This document shows positions 46,434 through 55,347 of a stretch of DNA of 64,000 nucleotides, piece after piece. The position numbers were made by a program, and so were the translations under genes. Location: NCBI GenBank assembly GCA_902785575.1, contig CACZZF010000004.1, positions 178,774-242,773 on the forward strand, written 5' to 3'. A model generated the notes under the pieces. That model saw only the letters and a list, made by a program, of their open reading frames with translations, had not been told where the DNA came from and searched no databases. How positions within the stretch are numbered: the stretch's first letter is position 1; each line of letters starts with the position of its first letter. Source of the stretch: an uncultured Bacteroidia bacterium. GTDB lineage: Bacteria; Bacteroidota; Bacteroidia; Bacteroidales; UBA932.

Positions 46434-47525
46434 ATGAAAAGAATCCTTGTTTCCTTACTGTTTGTTATAGCTGTTTTATCTTGCAGCAGGAGCGTTCCCG
46501 TCGATCTTCCCATGTCCGTCGCCCATAGAGGATGCTGGCTGATGGATGGGGATGAGTTTTACATTAACGAGAACTGTCCTGCGGGAGTCAAGATGGCCGC
46601 CCAGTACGGCTATCCGGCCATCGAGTGCGATGTGAAATATACTCTTGACAGCGTGATGGTGATCATGCATGACGCGACCATCAACCGCACGATGCGAAAC
46701 GCCTCGGATTATTCCAAGATCGAGCAGCCGGTCAAGGTTACCGAGACGACTTTCGAGGAGTTGAGGACCAAGTACGTCCTTGAATCGACCGATCCTTCGC
46801 TTAGGGTTCCGATTCCGACTCTCCTTGAGGAACTTGAGGCTTGCCGTCAGTACGGGATCATCCCCATGCTCCATAGCGCCGTGCCCGAATCCTACAAATT
46901 GGCCCACGAGATACTCGGGGACAAGTTCATCGCCTTTGACGCGTCCCAGGCGGCCGTGAGCCAGGCCCGTAATTATTCCTCATGCCTGATACTTCTGGAT
47001 CCCGGTACTGATGCGGCTCCAAGAACCATCGAGAGGCTTCAGGAGATCGGTGGTAATTGCGGAATGAGCACCATGAAACACGACATGCTTGACGCTGATT
47101 ACATCAAAACCATCAAGGACGCCGGATTCGAGGTTCAAGCCTCTATTTTTCCGGCTCCGCACGAGCAGAGGGCGGTGTCTGACGAGGTCACGTTCCAACT
47201 TTCTGATTTCTGGTGGTACCAGACTGACGGCCGCAAACCGATCGGTACTTTCAGGAAAATCGCGATGAGATTACCTGAGGGACAATCCGTCACTTGGGAT
47301 CCAGAGACTCCTGAATATGCCGCCGTGGCATTGTATATTGATTTTGAGGGCACAGTGGAGATAACGTTGAATGGCAGAGTCTATAAGTTGACCCATGAGC
47401 AGCCCGGAAAGGTGGAAGTGCTGGGAGCGAGACTCTACAAGAAAACTCCTGGACTGAAGGTCAGGGCACTTGTCCATTCCCAGGTCAAGTCACTTAAGGC
47501 TGAGCTGTACGATTGCGGAGAATAA
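46434..47525 (+). CDS. Glycerophosphodiester phosphodiesterase-family lipoprotein
   Basis: A 363-residue lipoprotein (Val-Leu-Ser-Cys-Ser). The GDPD motif set is visible: Val-Ala-His-Arg-Gly near residue 30, Ile-Asn-Glu-Asn near 43, Ile-Glu-Cys-Asp-Val near 62 and Val-Ile-Met-His-Asp-Ala-Thr-Ile-Asn-Arg-Thr near 75. The C-terminal part (about 290-363) is a beta-rich appendix outside the barrel. Substrates in the family are phosphodiesters of glycerol, choline, ethanolamine or related groups. It is the last gene of locus 2, 51 bases after the GH106-like gene. Confidence 0.9.
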   Translation: MKRILVSLLFVIAVLSCSRSVPVDLPMSVAHRGCWLMDGDEFYINENCPAGVKMAAQYGYPAIECDVKYTLDSVMVIMHDATINRTMRNASDYSKIEQPVKVTETTFEELRTKYVLESTDPSLRVPIPTLLEELEACRQYGIIPMLHSAVPESYKLAHEILGDKFIAFDASQAAVSQARNYSSCLILLDPGTDAAPRTIERLQEIGGNCGMSTMKHDMLDADYIKTIKDAGFEVQASIFPAPHEQRAVSDEVTFQLSDFWWYQTDGRKPIGTFRKIAMRLPEGQSVTWDPETPEYAAVALYIDFEGTVEITLNGRVYKLTHEQPGKVEVLGARLYKKTPGLKVRALVHSQVKSLKAELYDCGE

Positions 47526-47534
47526 AATAACGTT

Positions 47535-48677
47535 ATGTTCTTCAGACAAGCCTTGTTGGTGATATTGCTCGTGGCCTCCTGTTTTCAGGCGGCCGCCCAG
47601 GGCGGTATTATCGACCGGGCGGTGAAAAGCTTTTTTGACAAAGTCACAGGTCCGGATCCTCGTTTCGATTCATCATATGTGACCCGCCCTGCCCTGCCAT
47701 GGTCTTTTTCCTTGGAGACAACCTTGATCTCCACCGGGTCAGACTTGACGAGCGATATAAAAGTGACGGACTATACAATGCCGAATTCACCTTCAATTAA
47801 TGCTGTCCTTGAAAGCCGGATGCAAAGACACCTCCATAAAAAGGTAGGAGGGTCAATTGGATATGGGAGTCTCAGTCTTTCTGGTGCGTTAGAAGTCGGA
47901 AGCAAGAACCCGGGTAAGAACACCTTCATGTCTTTCTCGGTCAGGCAACCTTCTTATGGCGCCAAAATCCAGTTTTTCAAGACCCATGAATATATTGACG
48001 GGAATCTGGATGTGGAAGGCGCGTCACTTCCGTATGCTTTCACATCGGACTATCCGGGAACCATGCGTACTTTGACTTTTGACGCGTATTACCTGTTCAA
48101 CCATCGCCATTTCTCGTACACCGCGGCCACGGAAGGAAACTTTGTGCAACATCGTTCCGCCGGTTCCTGGATGGCTATAGCTAAGTATCATCAAGGTGAC
48201 ATGTCTTTGGATCAGAACGATAAGTTCATGCTTTCGTTCTCAAATGGTTTGTGCCGGTATATAACCAGGCAGGTTTCCATCGGTGCCGGGTATTCATTCA
48301 ATTTTGTACCTATTCACAAGAATGCTTCCAACCCGTTGTCTGGTAAGGGCTTCCGTAACCTGACGGTTAATCTCTCCGCGATCCCGATGGCATCCTTGTA
48401 TAACCATCTCATCACTTACTCTATCTTGCGGGAAGTCGATTCTTCCGGCAGATCACAGTTTGACGGAAAAATTGTTCCGGCTTTTATAGTCCGGGGAGGG
48501 TTGAGTTTCTCTTGGGATCGTTTCTGCCTGGTCTCCTCTGTTTCTTATAATAGATTCGGATTCAACGGATTACCATCTATTGTGTGGGAAGACGGCCATA
48601 GCTTGAAAAACGATATTGACACTGATGGGTCTTTCTATGACCTCACCGCCAAATTCAGTGTTATCGTCAGACTGTAG
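47535..48677 (+). CDS. DUF4421-like outer-membrane protein
   Basis: A 380-residue exported protein (signal peptide about 1-21) with alternating hydrophobic strands, aromatic girdles and a C terminus ending in Phe-Ser-Val-Ile-Val-Arg-Leu, as in outer-membrane barrels. The opening Phe-Asp-Ser-Ser-Tyr-Val near residue 48 fits the DUF4421 family. Function unknown. It starts 9 bases after the GDPD stop and may be co-transcribed with it, though its link to glycan use is doubtful. Confidence 0.75.
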   Translation: MFFRQALLVILLVASCFQAAAQGGIIDRAVKSFFDKVTGPDPRFDSSYVTRPALPWSFSLETTLISTGSDLTSDIKVTDYTMPNSPSINAVLESRMQRHLHKKVGGSIGYGSLSLSGALEVGSKNPGKNTFMSFSVRQPSYGAKIQFFKTHEYIDGNLDVEGASLPYAFTSDYPGTMRTLTFDAYYLFNHRHFSYTAATEGNFVQHRSAGSWMAIAKYHQGDMSLDQNDKFMLSFSNGLCRYITRQVSIGAGYSFNFVPIHKNASNPLSGKGFRNLTVNLSAIPMASLYNHLITYSILREVDSSGRSQFDGKIVPAFIVRGGLSFSWDRFCLVSSVSYNRFGFNGLPSIVWEDGHSLKNDIDTDGSFYDLTAKFSVIVRL

Positions 48678-48679
48678 AT

Positions 48680-49546
48680 TTATTTAACGATCAAATAGGT
48701 TCCTCCGGCTACGATCAGCGCAACAAAGATAATTAAGGCGATGTAGACCAAACCATACATCACACCTGTCTTGATTGTCAGCCCTAAGCTTTTTTTTATG
48801 GAGATTTCGAACAGCTGGCAATAATCGAAAACAAGAAGGATCACCATAAGCCAGAGTCCGATTTCCCCTCTTTTACCTAATGGTAGAAATAGGGAAAACA
48901 GCATGAAGAAGCAAAACTGGCAAAGCACGTAGGCAGCGATTGCGGCAGCCGCGGAAAAAGATATTTTCTTTTTCCTGAGAGTCCAGGCCATGGCTAACCA
49001 AAGGACAATGAAACTACCCAGGAACAGATAAACGCCTTGACTTCGCAGAGCCCCTTCGAAAGCGGCTATTGAAGCTTTTAGCGGGGTGTCAACATCTTCC
49101 GGATGCTGGTCCAAACTGAATATATGCCGATATTTAGCGATGAATGTCACGAACTTAACCCGGGTAGGATCTAAATTTAAGGAATCATCCTGGCTTATAA
49201 ACACAGCTGGAGAAACTCCTTCGGTTTTGGCTTTGACGGCATTGAAATTCGGATTGATGATGGAAGAGATCAAGGCGAAGAAGGCATAGAAGATAATCAG
49301 TGATGTCAACGGAGCGAGATAGCGTTCATGCTGCCCGTTGAGGTAATCCCTGATCATATAGCCAGGCCTGAGCAGAAGGTGGGCGAAGGTGCGTTTGGCA
49401 TCCTCATTCAGGAAGGGGATACTGTCAAAGGCGCCTTTAGAGAATCCGTCTTTGTGTGACACTTCCTTTGCGCGCCTCCATGGGATGAAACCCAGGGTCT
49501 GCCAAATTCTGAAAGCCCTGTATCGGGTCTGGAAAGAATGCTTCAT
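48680..49546 (-). CDS. DUF3667-family integral membrane protein
   Basis: A 288-residue protein. The cytoplasmic N terminus contains Glu-Asp-Ala-Lys-Arg-Thr-Phe-Ala-His-Leu-Leu-Leu-Arg-Pro-Gly-Tyr-Met-Ile-Arg-Asp-Tyr near residue 50, the DUF3667 signature, followed by Tyr-Leu-Ala-Pro-Leu and about five membrane helices. The ATG ending at 49546 was chosen over an upstream TTG that would overlap the neighbouring gene. Function unknown. It is 11 bases downstream of the DUF1295-like gene, probably one operon. Confidence 0.82.
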   Translation of the reverse strand: MKHSFQTRYRAFRIWQTLGFIPWRRAKEVSHKDGFSKGAFDSIPFLNEDAKRTFAHLLLRPGYMIRDYLNGQHERYLAPLTSLIIFYAFFALISSIINPNFNAVKAKTEGVSPAVFISQDDSLNLDPTRVKFVTFIAKYRHIFSLDQHPEDVDTPLKASIAAFEGALRSQGVYLFLGSFIVLWLAMAWTLRKKKISFSAAAAIAAYVLCQFCFFMLFSLFLPLGKRGEIGLWLMVILLVFDYCQLFEISIKKSLGLTIKTGVMYGLVYIALIIFVALIVAGGTYLIVK

Positions 49547-49557
49547 CAACTTAGGTT

Positions 49558-50361
49558 TCAAGCCTGGAGCCAAGTGTATTTCTTCACACTATAGAGCGGA
49601 ATAAAGGGGAGTATGATGGGGGTTTTCTTGATATATTCCTGATATTCAGGATTTTCCCCATAGACTTCGTCTTGTCGTAGTTCAAGCCTCCGTGCTCCGC
49701 TGAACATCACGTAGACGATTCCGATATAACCAATGGCCACGATTACCCACTGCCAGGCGTTCAGGCTGGCGCCTATTCCCGACAATAAGGCTCCTGTCCA
49801 GATCACAAGCTCTCCAAGGTAGTTGGGGCAGCGGACGATCTTGTAAAGGCCAGTGTCTACGAAACGCTTCGAATTGATCTTTTTAGCTGCTGACTTTTGC
49901 GCGTCCGCACCTGCCTCAAGCATCACTCCGCAGGCCATTACAGCGGCCCCTATCCATGCCCATAAATCGTTGATGGGCAGTTCCTTCGCTGTGTTTGCAA
50001 GCCTGAAGGCGACAGGGCTTACCTGGCCTACATAAAGCAGGGCGCAGAAAATCCATACAGCTAAGACAACCCCGACAGGTTTCTTGTTTTGAAGGGATGG
50101 ATCATAAAGGATCTTGCGATAAGCCGCGGCCTTCTTCTCACGGATCAGGAGGTAAGTTCCCAAGCGGCAGCCGAATATGAACATCACCGCACACAAGAGA
50201 GCTGTCGGTGGAGTCACGGCTCCGGCGAAAATAATCACAAGAGTCAAGGCTAGGGCGGCTATACCATAACCATAACCGAGACTGAAGAAATAGATGAAAT
50301 ATTTCCAACCTACGGCCGATATGACCAGCGACACCGCAAGCAAGATCCAAAGATAAGACAT
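49558..50361 (-). CDS. DUF1295-family membrane protein (steroid reductase/methyltransferase-like fold)
   Basis: A 267-residue membrane protein with about seven helices. The C-terminal motif Leu-Tyr-Lys-Ile-Val-Arg-Cys-Pro-Asn-Tyr-Leu-Gly-Glu near residue 185, then Trp-Thr-Gly near 199, is typical of the DUF1295 and isoprenylcysteine methyltransferase superfamily. The activity of DUF1295 proteins is not established. The ATG at 50361 gives a clean first helix; the longer frame to 50421 adds residues unlike the family. Confidence 0.85.
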   Translation of the reverse strand: MSYLWILLAVSLVISAVGWKYFIYFFSLGYGYGIAALALTLVIIFAGAVTPPTALLCAVMFIFGCRLGTYLLIREKKAAAYRKILYDPSLQNKKPVGVVLAVWIFCALLYVGQVSPVAFRLANTAKELPINDLWAWIGAAVMACGVMLEAGADAQKSAAKKINSKRFVDTGLYKIVRCPNYLGELVIWTGALLSGIGASLNAWQWVIVAIGYIGIVYVMFSGARRLELRQDEVYGENPEYQEYIKKTPIILPFIPLYSVKKYTWLQA

Positions 50362-50385
50362 GATAATATTAGGTTTTTGATAGGT

Positions 50386-50414
50386 CAAATATACAAAATA
50401 AATCGTTATCTTTG
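50386..50414. promoter_or_regulatory. Divergent -7 boxes
   Basis: The minus strand reads TATATTTG (complement of 50386-50393) before the DUF1295-like gene; the plus strand reads TATCTTTG (50407-50414) before the Gfo/Idh/MocA gene. Both match TAnnTTTG. No well-placed -33 element was found for either. Confidence 0.5.
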
Positions 50415-50477
50415 GTTTCACTGGTCTTTACGCATGCTGATTGACCTTCCCCGAATGAGCGATAAACACATGATGAT

Positions 50478-51788
50478 ATGACACGAAGAGAGTTTATGGA
50501 AAAGAGTGCCGCACTTGGTGCTGGCCTCGCGATGAGTCCACTTATGTTTCGAATGTCCGCGAAGCCTGTTGGAGCGAATGACAAGATCCACCTCGGTTTG
50601 ATAGGTTGCCGTAGTCAGGGATTCGCCGATCTTCAGGCTTTCCTGCGCAATCCGGAGGTCGATTGTATCGCTCTCTGCGATATTGACCAAAGCGTGCTTG
50701 AAGGGCGAGCCGCGGACACGGAGAAGATTCAGGGCAAAAAGGTTAAGCACCTATACAAAGATTGGAGAAAACTAATTGACAACAAGGATATTGATGTAGT
50801 CATAATCGGCACTCCTGACCACTGGCATTGCCTTCAGTTAGTGGCAGCGTGCGAGGCCGGAAAGGATGTTTATTGCGAGAAACCTCTTGGCAATAGCATA
50901 GAGGAATGCAACATAATGGTGCGAGCTGCTGAGAAATATAACCGGATCGTGCAGGTGGGACAATGGCAACGCAGTGATCCTCATTGGCAGGACGCTATGG
51001 ATTTTGTGCACAGCGGCAAACTTGGCAAGATCCGCACTGTGAGGGTGTTCTCTTATCAAGGTTGGTGCCCTTCAATACCGGTTCAGCCTGACCAGCCGGT
51101 TCCGGATGGTGTCGATTATGACATGTGGCTTGGTCCAGCCCCGCTGCGTCCATTCAATCCTAACCGTTTCCATTTCACTTTCAGATGGTTCTGGGATTAC
51201 GCTGGTGGCCTGATGACCGACTGGGGAGTGCATCTGTTGGATTATGCCCTTTATGGAATGAATGTCACCGCTCCAAACAGCATCATGGCATCGGGAGGCA
51301 AGTTCGGCTATCCTGATGACGCTTGCGAGACTCCTGACTTGCTCCAGACAGTTTACACTTTCGATGATTTCACTGTAATGTGGGATCATGCGATCGGAAT
51401 CGATGACGGCGCTTATGGCAGGAATCATGGCCTAGGGTTCGTGGGCGAGAACGGAACCCTTGTTGTCAACCGCGGGGGATGGGAAGTTATTCCGGAAAAG
51501 GTCAATGGTGTCGAGCGTATGGAAGCTGTCGAATTGCGGAAAAACTATGGAGAGGGAGGCTTGAACCTTCATGCTAAGAACCATCTGGAGTGCATCAAGA
51601 GCCGGAATCCCAACTGCAACGCCAGCATCCAGATCGGAGCCCATATCGCCAAGTTCGCCCATCTGGGCAATATCGCATACCGTACTGGCAAGAAGCTCAC
51701 TTGGGATGGTAAGACGTTCCATGACGCGGAGGCAGACACTTACCTTTGCAAGGCTTACCGTGAGCCTTGGAAATTGCCACGGATTTAG
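50478..51788 (+). CDS. Gfo/Idh/MocA-family oxidoreductase with Tat signal
   Basis: A 436-residue NAD(P)-dependent sugar oxidoreductase. A twin-arginine-type N terminus (Met-Thr-Arg-Arg-Glu-Phe-Met-Glu-Lys) is followed by the Rossmann motif Leu-Gly-Leu-Ile-Gly-Cys-Arg-Ser-Gln-Gly near residue 40 and the family signature Cys-Glu-Lys-Pro-Leu-Gly near 133. The C-terminal alpha/beta domain includes Trp-Gly-Val-His-Leu-Leu-Asp. Tat export of folded, cofactor-loaded enzymes of this family is common in Bacteroidetes. Substrate unknown. It is followed 27 bases later by a metallophosphoesterase lipoprotein. Confidence 0.92.
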   Translation: MTRREFMEKSAALGAGLAMSPLMFRMSAKPVGANDKIHLGLIGCRSQGFADLQAFLRNPEVDCIALCDIDQSVLEGRAADTEKIQGKKVKHLYKDWRKLIDNKDIDVVIIGTPDHWHCLQLVAACEAGKDVYCEKPLGNSIEECNIMVRAAEKYNRIVQVGQWQRSDPHWQDAMDFVHSGKLGKIRTVRVFSYQGWCPSIPVQPDQPVPDGVDYDMWLGPAPLRPFNPNRFHFTFRWFWDYAGGLMTDWGVHLLDYALYGMNVTAPNSIMASGGKFGYPDDACETPDLLQTVYTFDDFTVMWDHAIGIDDGAYGRNHGLGFVGENGTLVVNRGGWEVIPEKVNGVERMEAVELRKNYGEGGLNLHAKNHLECIKSRNPNCNASIQIGAHIAKFAHLGNIAYRTGKKLTWDGKTFHDAEADTYLCKAYREPWKLPRI

Positions 51789-51815
51789 AAACACTTGATG
51801 ATCAACTCTTTAAAT

Positions 51816-53261
51816 ATGTTAAGGATCAAACATCTCTTAGTACTGTCTTTGGGAATCATCCTGGCAGCTTGTTCACCCAAAGAAAAACCTGAAACATCAA
51901 AGGATATAGCCCTGCGTTTCAACGACCAAGGGACTTTCAAGATTTTGCAATTGACAGACACTCACATTTGTTGGGAGAATCAGGAAGAATACGTAAAGGC
52001 TCTCCATCAACTATGCTATATGCTTGATACAGAGAAACCTGATCTAGCGGTATTCACCGGAGATGTGGTGACAGGTATCGGTGCGGATTCTTCCTGGGTC
52101 AACTTCCTGAAGCCTTTTGATGAGAGGGGAATACCCTTTGTTGTCACGTTAGGCAACCATGACAGGGAGCAGGAGCTGACGGAACGTCAGCTCGCGGATA
52201 TCGTGATGTCGCATCCTATGAGCTTGAACACGGCCAAGTCCGGCTGGCTGGACGACGTGGCCGTGGAAATCAAGTCCTCTTCAGGAGACGGGATCGCCGC
52301 CCTGTTGTATTGCATGGATTCTGGAGACTACTCCATGAATGAGTCCGTAGACTCACATTACGGATGGTTCAGGTGGGATCAGGTGGATTGGTATCGCCAG
52401 ACCAGTTTCGCCTATACCAACGCCCACGGGGGTGTGCCGTATCCGGCATATTCATTTTTCCATATTCCTCTTCTGGAATATGGCGAAACCATCAAGACAG
52501 TCCCTGCTGTGTCGGGCGTCCGGGAGGAAAACGAATGCCCGGGTTACCTGAACACCGGACTATTCTCGGCTTTTGTTGAGTGTGGTGATGTACATGCCAT
52601 CTTTACCGGCCATGACCATGTCAATGACTATGTCGTCAAGAAGGATGACGTTTACCTGATTTACGGAAGGTTCTCCGGCAGGAACACGACTTACAATAAT
52701 CTGCCGTTTGGTTCCAGGATAATCGAGTTGACAGAAGGTGATTACGGTCTCCGCACATGGGTCCGTGAGGAGGATGGGGGAGTCGTTCAGGTGGACACTT
52801 TGAAAGTGGATCTGGATTACACCCTTCACAAAGCCGTTGACGCGAAAGGGAAAGAGCATGGCTTGACCAGGACGGAATTTATCGGAGACTACACCGTTGC
52901 CGAAGATATCCTTTCCGGAACCAAGATGGCCTCAGAGGTCGTCAGTACCCCGTTTGTCGTACGCAAAAGGCATACTGAGTCACATGGTTACCTGCAGACC
53001 GGTAAACTCTTCGTTCCAGAGACAGGAGTCTGGTTTTTCCATGTGACAAGTCGTGGGAAAGCCACTCTTCACGTTGATGACTGGACCATCAGCGGTGACG
53101 ACCTTTTCCAGGGAAGGATCAATCTTGAGAAGGGCTTCCATGATTTCAAAGTGATAATGGCCGACAAGGCAGGAGGTCAGGATAGGTTAAGGGTTCAATG
53201 GCGTCGCTTGGACCACGCTAAGTACCAGGACATTCCTGAAGAGTATCTGTACCTGGAATAA
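51816..53261 (+). CDS. Metallophosphoesterase lipoprotein with C-terminal PA14-like domain
   Basis: A 481-residue lipoprotein. The ATG at 51816 gives a compact signal with Leu-Ala-Ala-Cys; an ATG at 51798 is also possible. Calcineurin-like motifs: Asp-Thr-His near residue 48, Gly-Asp-Val-Val near 82, Gly-Asn-His-Asp near 115 and Gly-His-Asp-His near 265. About residues 380-481 form a beta-sandwich resembling PA14 modules (Gly-Val-Trp-Phe-Phe-His-Val, then Leu-Arg-Val-Gln-Trp). The core is clearly paralogous to the Tat-exported enzyme at 35899. Its 3' end overlaps the convergent nagA by 44 bases. Confidence 0.9.
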   Translation: MLRIKHLLVLSLGIILAACSPKEKPETSKDIALRFNDQGTFKILQLTDTHICWENQEEYVKALHQLCYMLDTEKPDLAVFTGDVVTGIGADSSWVNFLKPFDERGIPFVVTLGNHDREQELTERQLADIVMSHPMSLNTAKSGWLDDVAVEIKSSSGDGIAALLYCMDSGDYSMNESVDSHYGWFRWDQVDWYRQTSFAYTNAHGGVPYPAYSFFHIPLLEYGETIKTVPAVSGVREENECPGYLNTGLFSAFVECGDVHAIFTGHDHVNDYVVKKDDVYLIYGRFSGRNTTYNNLPFGSRIIELTEGDYGLRTWVREEDGGVVQVDTLKVDLDYTLHKAVDAKGKEHGLTRTEFIGDYTVAEDILSGTKMASEVVSTPFVVRKRHTESHGYLQTGKLFVPETGVWFFHVTSRGKATLHVDDWTISGDDLFQGRINLEKGFHDFKVIMADKAGGQDRLRVQWRRLDHAKYQDIPEEYLYLE

Positions 53262-54396
53262 CCCTTCCTTTTTGCACCACGAGTTTCACATTGATATCGT
53301 TATCATAGATGACGATATCGGCGTCCTTGCCTTTTTGAAGTGTTCCCTTCCGGTCTTCAACTCCGAGAATCCGGGCCGGAGTCTCGGAACTCATCCGGAT
53401 GACATCATCGAAAGGAATACCCGCGCTCACCATCGTTCTGATAAGTACATCCATGGTGGCTACACTGCCGGCCAGGGCGGAGCGGTCTGACAGTTTGCAC
53501 ACCCCGTCCTCAACTATGACACGCCCGTCGGAGATGCCGTTCACGTCGCCGCCCGCGGAGGCGGCCAGGGCGTCGGTGATGAGAGCCATCCTGTACGCTC
53601 CTTTTATCTGGTATATTAATCGGAGAATCGTCGGCGGGACATGTTTGCCGTCAGCGATCACCTCGACCGTCATTCCAGGAATAAGGTAAACGCTCTCGAT
53701 CGTCCCCTCATGTTTGTATTCCCGGACATTATGGACGCTTGTCATAGCGTTGTAGAAATGGGTCGCATGAGTGCAGCCGCATTCGAAGGCTTTGAGAACT
53801 TGGGAATATTCCGCTTCGGTATGGGCCAGAGACGCCAGGACCGAATGCTCCCGGAGACATTTGGCAAAGGCTTCTGTGCCAGGAAGTTCCGGGGCGAAAT
53901 CCCACCTTTTGATGACTTTTGTGCTATCCAGGATAGACTTATAATCCTCCTCTATGGGGGGAGTGACATATTCCGGAATGATCGCTCCGACCTTGTGGGG
54001 ATTCAGATACGGACCTTCAAGATGAAGCCCTAGCAGAGGCGAGCCTGGCTCGGAAATCAATTTCTCGCAGGTACTTATAGCTTTCCAGATTGTCTCGACA
54101 GGGCAGGCTGGCAGGGTGGCGAGGAACGATGTTGTGCCGAAACGCGCATGTGAGGCCATCACATCGCGAAAGGCGTCTTCTGTCGCCTCTTCAAACTCCC
54201 TTCCTCCTCCGCCATGAATATGGAGGTCTATTCCCCCGGGAACAACGGACATCCCCTTAGCGTCATATACCTTCGCATCCGGAATCTCAACAGGAGAGCC
54301 GGTAATCTCCTCAATGACGCCGTCTTTGATAATGACGTTCGCATTGATGGTCCCAGATGGGGTCAGGACTTTTCCTCCTGCAATTTTAAGGAACAT
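53218..54396 (-). CDS. nagA: N-acetylglucosamine-6-phosphate deacetylase
   Basis: Cytoplasmic amidohydrolase of 392 residues that converts GlcNAc-6-phosphate to glucosamine-6-phosphate and acetate. Metal and substrate motifs: Asp-Leu-His-Ile-His-Gly-Gly-Gly near residue 58, Gly-Leu-His-Leu-Glu-Gly-Pro-Tyr near 127, Ala-His-Thr-Glu-Ala near 195, His-Phe-Tyr-Asn-Ala-Met near 213 and Ile-Thr-Asp-Ala-Leu near 273. The start at 54396 matches the family N terminus better than the in-frame codon at 54453. No nagB is in the window. It is the last gene of a minus-strand run beginning at 58232. Confidence 0.93.
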   Translation of the reverse strand: MFLKIAGGKVLTPSGTINANVIIKDGVIEEITGSPVEIPDAKVYDAKGMSVVPGGIDLHIHGGGGREFEEATEDAFRDVMASHARFGTTSFLATLPACPVETIWKAISTCEKLISEPGSPLLGLHLEGPYLNPHKVGAIIPEYVTPPIEEDYKSILDSTKVIKRWDFAPELPGTEAFAKCLREHSVLASLAHTEAEYSQVLKAFECGCTHATHFYNAMTSVHNVREYKHEGTIESVYLIPGMTVEVIADGKHVPPTILRLIYQIKGAYRMALITDALAASAGGDVNGISDGRVIVEDGVCKLSDRSALAGSVATMDVLIRTMVSAGIPFDDVIRMSSETPARILGVEDRKGTLQKGKDADIVIYDNDINVKLVVQKGRVIPGTDTLQECPGT

Positions 54397-54409
54397 CGTG
54401 CGGAAACTA

Positions 54410-55345
54410 TTAATTGAAAGGAATATAGGACATCCAGTCAGTCTCAAGTTCATAAGGGTACAGAGGCTTCTCGATGGATGCGGAGTTGGTGTCCACCGGC
54501 CAGTTGTTGGTGTGCCAGAAATTGAGGCGATATTTTGTCTTCAAGCAGGGTACGCCGTCTTTTGACGGGTGGCCAGGGAATAATTCTTTTCCTCCTTTAT
54601 AGTCCCATAAGATCACTTTTTCGCCAGTTTCAGGGTGGATCAACCACCAGACCAGATGGTCGGGATACCAGTCCCAGCCATAGGTGTAAAACTGCTTGGA
54701 AGCGTCGTAGCCCTCGATGGCTTCAATAGACTCGGGCAGATTCTGAAGATCAGTCAGAGCTGTTCTTGGAATCCGGTCGACAGAGCCGTCAGGCATGCGA
54801 GTCTCTCCTCGATATGTGGTCTCAAGAATCTCTCCGGTGGCCAGATTGATTGTGCGCCCAACACGGTTTAGCGATCCTCTCTTGCCGGTCCAGGTGCCGA
54901 TGTATATTATTCGAGGATCCGCCAGAAGCCATTCGAAATCAATCTCACTCAGTCCGAATTCCGGGTCGACATTGTATGTGAAATACCCCACCACGGCTCC
55001 GATATTGGGTTGCGCGTCCCTGGCGTTTGGAACTTTAAGCCTGGCGGAATAACTACCGTAGAAGGTGTAGTCTTTGGAAATGATCTCCGGTCCCTTTCCC
55101 GCTCCGGCCGGATCATCCGGATCAATGCGGTAGAGCATTATGTCAGTACCCTCTTCCGTGAAGGATCGGATGCCTGAATAGTAGCGGGAGTCATAGCCTG
55201 ATGTCCTGTAGTTGTAATCGAAGTATTCCGAGCTCTCTTTTGAGAAGTTCTCGGTAAAGGCACCGTGGAACTTCACCTCCTGGGCGAATGCCTGTCCGGC
55301 CGCTAGCAGGAGCAGAGCGGTGAGAGTAAAAGCGACTTTCCTCAT
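54410..55345 (-). CDS. GH16-family endo-glycanase
   Basis: Secreted 311-residue enzyme (signal peptide about 1-21) with the GH16 catalytic signature Glu134-Ile-Asp136-Phe-Glu138, preceded by Tyr-Gly-Ser-Tyr-Ser-Ala-Arg-Leu-Lys near 96-104. It should fold as a beta-jelly roll and cut a beta-1,3, mixed beta-glucan or a galactan; the exact glycan is not deducible. Later features are Gly-Trp-Asp-Trp-Tyr-Pro near residue 230 and Ile-Leu-Trp-Asp-Tyr-Lys. It lies 2 bases after the upstream lipoprotein gene and 13 before nagA, in one apparent operon. Confidence 0.9.
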   Translation of the reverse strand: MRKVAFTLTALLLLAAGQAFAQEVKFHGAFTENFSKESSEYFDYNYRTSGYDSRYYSGIRSFTEEGTDIMLYRIDPDDPAGAGKGPEIISKDYTFYGSYSARLKVPNARDAQPNIGAVVGYFTYNVDPEFGLSEIDFEWLLADPRIIYIGTWTGKRGSLNRVGRTINLATGEILETTYRGETRMPDGSVDRIPRTALTDLQNLPESIEAIEGYDASKQFYTYGWDWYPDHLVWWLIHPETGEKVILWDYKGGKELFPGHPSKDGVPCLKTKYRLNFWHTNNWPVDTNSASIEKPLYPYELETDWMSYIPFN

Positions 55346-55347
55346 GA

